Positions 15,357 to 17,212 of a stretch of DNA of 17,212 bases are shown one piece after another. The DNA is taken from assembly GCA_964506325.1 (NCBI GenBank), contig CAZDLO010000073.1, positions 1-17,212 on the forward strand, in the 5' to 3' direction. This DNA is from CAINVV01 sp964506325 (GTDB taxonomy: Bacteria > Bacteroidota > Bacteroidia > Bacteroidales > Prolixibacteraceae). The stretch's first letter is position 1. Each line of letters opens with the position of its first letter. The notes under the pieces are model-generated. The model worked only from the letters and a program-made list of their open reading frames with translations. It was not told the DNA's origin and did not search any database. The position numbers were made by a program, and so were the translations under genes.

Positions 15357-17212
15357 ATGAAAAACAACTTTTTAAAGCTCTGTTTAACCCTGGTAATGTT
15401 CACAGGTATTATGGCTTCGGTCATAGCCCAGGTGACAACCTCCGGGATAAACGGCAAAATCTCCAGCAACAATGAGTCTCTTCCTGGAGCTGCCATTGTC
15501 GCCATACACATTCCTTCGGGATCTCAGTACGGAACAGTAACGAATGCAGATGGCCGCTATAGTCTGCAAGGGATGCGTACAGGTGGTCCCTATAAGGTTT
15601 CTGTATCTTTTGTTGGTTATGGCAGTGAAACATTTACTGACATCAACCTGGCACTTGGCGAATCGTTTGTATTGAATGCCTCATTGAAGGAGGCAACAGA
15701 AACAGTAGGTGAGGTAACTGTCGTCGGAACGAAACCTTCGCCCTACAACTCTGAAAAAAACGGTGCATCTGTCAACGTCAGTACCCAACAGATAGCCATG
15801 ATGCCAACAGTCTCAAGAAGTGTCAATGATGTAACACGACTTACACCCCAGGCCAACGGCAACCAGATTGGCGGAGGTAACTACCGTCAGAACTACATTA
15901 CTGTGGATGGAGCCCAGTTCAACAATGCCTTCGGTATCGGTAGCAACCTTCCCGGTGGTGGTTCTCCAATTTCTCTGGATGCACTTGACCAGATTTCTGT
16001 TAATATCACTCCGTTCGATGTAAGGCAGAGTGGATTCATCGGTGCTTCCGTCAATGCTGTAACCCGCTCAGGTGGTAATGAATTCAGCGGATCGGCCTAC
16101 ACCTTCATGGCCAGTGACAAATACAAAGGAAACCAGGTCGGAAATGCCAATTTCATCAAAAACAAAGCTGAGTATGAAATGATAGGTGTTCGTCTTGGCG
16201 GCCCGATCATTAAAAATAAACTTTTCTTCTTCGTCAACTACGAACAGGAAAAAAATATTGTTCCGGGTCCAACAAAGGTGGCAGCCACTGCCTCAGCACC
16301 GGCCAACTATACCAAAAACATTGCCAGGCCAACGGATACAGATATGGACATGATGAGTAAGTATCTCCTGGACACCTACGGATATGAGACAGGCCCCTAC
16401 CAGGGTTATTCCAACGAGAGTCCTTCCACCAAATTCCTGGCAAGAATTGACTGGAACATCAACCAGAACCACAAGTTTAACATCAGGTACAGCAAAACTA
16501 CAGCCAAATCACCTGTTGGTGCGAGCAATTCATATTCTCCCTTCGCTTCTGGGGCCCCATACGCAGGCAGACGTACAGACATGGATGCTTTGTTGTACCA
16601 AAACTCTAATTATTTCCAGGAGACAAATTTCAGTTCATTATCTGCTGAATTAAACTCTTCGCTGGGTGGTGGCAAATTTCTTAATACCTTCCGCTACACT
16701 TATTCTTTACAGGATGAACCCAGGAGCACAGCAGGCAAACTCTTCCCGTTTGTTGACATTCTGAAAGACGGACTTGTTTACACCTCATTCGGAACTGAAC
16801 TATTCTCCTACGGAAACCTGCGCCAGGTGAAAACCACCACATTTACAGACAACATATCCTGGTCAATGGGCAAGAACAATTTCACGGCCGGACTACAATA
16901 TGAAACCAATAAAACCAAGAACGGCTTCATGCGTTTTGGTACAAGTTTTTATGTATTCAACTCCTGGAACGATTTTACAAGTGGAGCCAAGCCATCCAGT
17001 TTTGCCACCACATTCTCCAATACACCCGGATATTCCCAGGCATTTCCAAGTTTTGATTTCGGACAGTATACTGCTTACATTCAGGATGAAATTGCCGTTA
17101 ATTCAAGGTTAAAGATCGTTGCCGGTCTGCGTGCAGACTTGCCAACCTATTCACAGCCTGCTGCCGCACATCCAATTATTGAAGGCCTTACTTTCGGCAG
17201 TAATCAGTTCAG
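15357..17212 (+). CDS. Oar-like TonB-dependent outer-membrane receptor (N-terminal part)
   Basis: The first 618 residues of an outer-membrane receptor; the reading frame is open to the window end, so the C-terminal part of the barrel is missing. Residues 1-24 form a Sec signal peptide (probable cleavage VIA/QVT). Residues about 29-113 are a carboxypeptidase-regulatory-like (peptidase-associated) domain with NADGRYSLQGM at 63-73. The plug follows at about 135-245, with QNYITVDGAQFNNAFG at 178-193 and ISLDALDQISVNITPFDVRQ at 205-224, as in Oar-like receptors, and then the barrel. The ATG at 15357 precedes the signal peptide directly; a GTG at 15336 is in frame but less likely. Oar-type receptors often lack a SusD partner, and whether one follows cannot be seen. 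The ligand is unknown. It diverges from nadA and shares no strand with the sugar cluster. Confidence 0.88.
   Translation, partial: MKNNFLKLCLTLVMFTGIMASVIAQVTTSGINGKISSNNESLPGAAIVAIHIPSGSQYGTVTNADGRYSLQGMRTGGPYKVSVSFVGYGSETFTDINLALGESFVLNASLKEATETVGEVTVVGTKPSPYNSEKNGASVNVSTQQIAMMPTVSRSVNDVTRLTPQANGNQIGGGNYRQNYITVDGAQFNNAFGIGSNLPGGGSPISLDALDQISVNITPFDVRQSGFIGASVNAVTRSGGNEFSGSAYTFMASDKYKGNQVGNANFIKNKAEYEMIGVRLGGPIIKNKLFFFVNYEQEKNIVPGPTKVAATASAPANYTKNIARPTDTDMDMMSKYLLDTYGYETGPYQGYSNESPSTKFLARIDWNINQNHKFNIRYSKTTAKSPVGASNSYSPFASGAPYAGRRTDMDALLYQNSNYFQETNFSSLSAELNSSLGGGKFLNTFRYTYSLQDEPRSTAGKLFPFVDILKDGLVYTSFGTELFSYGNLRQVKTTTFTDNISWSMGKNNFTAGLQYETNKTKNGFMRFGTSFYVFNSWNDFTSGAKPSSFATTFSNTPGYSQAFPSFDFGQYTAYIQDEIAVNSRLKIVAGLRADLPTYSQPAAAHPIIEGLTFGSNQF

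Overview
The window looks like a chromosomal piece of a member of the Bacteroidota (probably an uncultured Bacteroidales-like lineage). Signs are an Oar-type TonB-dependent receptor with an N-terminal carboxypeptidase-regulatory-like domain, FucP-type sugar permease, a DUF4091 secreted enzyme, AT-rich translation starts mostly without Shine-Dalgarno sequences, and several exact matches to the Bacteroidota -7 promoter element TAnnTTTG. No rRNA, tRNA, CRISPR array, transposase or phage gene was seen.

Layout. At the left edge there may be the last residues of a + strand gene (1-60), then an unrecognised small protein gene on the - strand (121-453) and about 790 bases without a convincing gene, holding a nested inverted repeat. 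From 1241 to 7566 five + strand genes lie in a row, four of their junctions being 3, 103, 5 and 14 nt: a FucP-like permease, a phosphoglucomutase/phosphomannomutase-family enzyme, an RmlD-like short-chain reductase, a DegT/DnrJ/EryC1-type aminotransferase and a GHMP kinase that resembles the kinase part of plant L-arabinokinase more than ordinary galactokinase. After 233 nt comes a very large secreted protein (7800-11225) joining a PQQ-type beta-propeller to a DUF4091/GH123-like catalytic region. Together these suggest a sugar pathway: release outside the cytoplasm, import, C1 phosphorylation, phosphate migration, and reduction/amination. The substrate is unknown, and this is the main candidate for an undescribed system.

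The right half is more ordinary. ilvE (11395-12408, +) converges on a repeat-rich lipoprotein gene (12455-13804, -), separated by a perfect 20-bp inverted repeat acting as a two-way terminator. nadA (14013-15002, -) and a TonB-dependent receptor (15357 onward, +, cut by the window end) diverge from a 354-nt region that contains promoter elements for both and a hairpin in the receptor leader.

Family assignments rest on motifs recalled from known families; no database search was possible.
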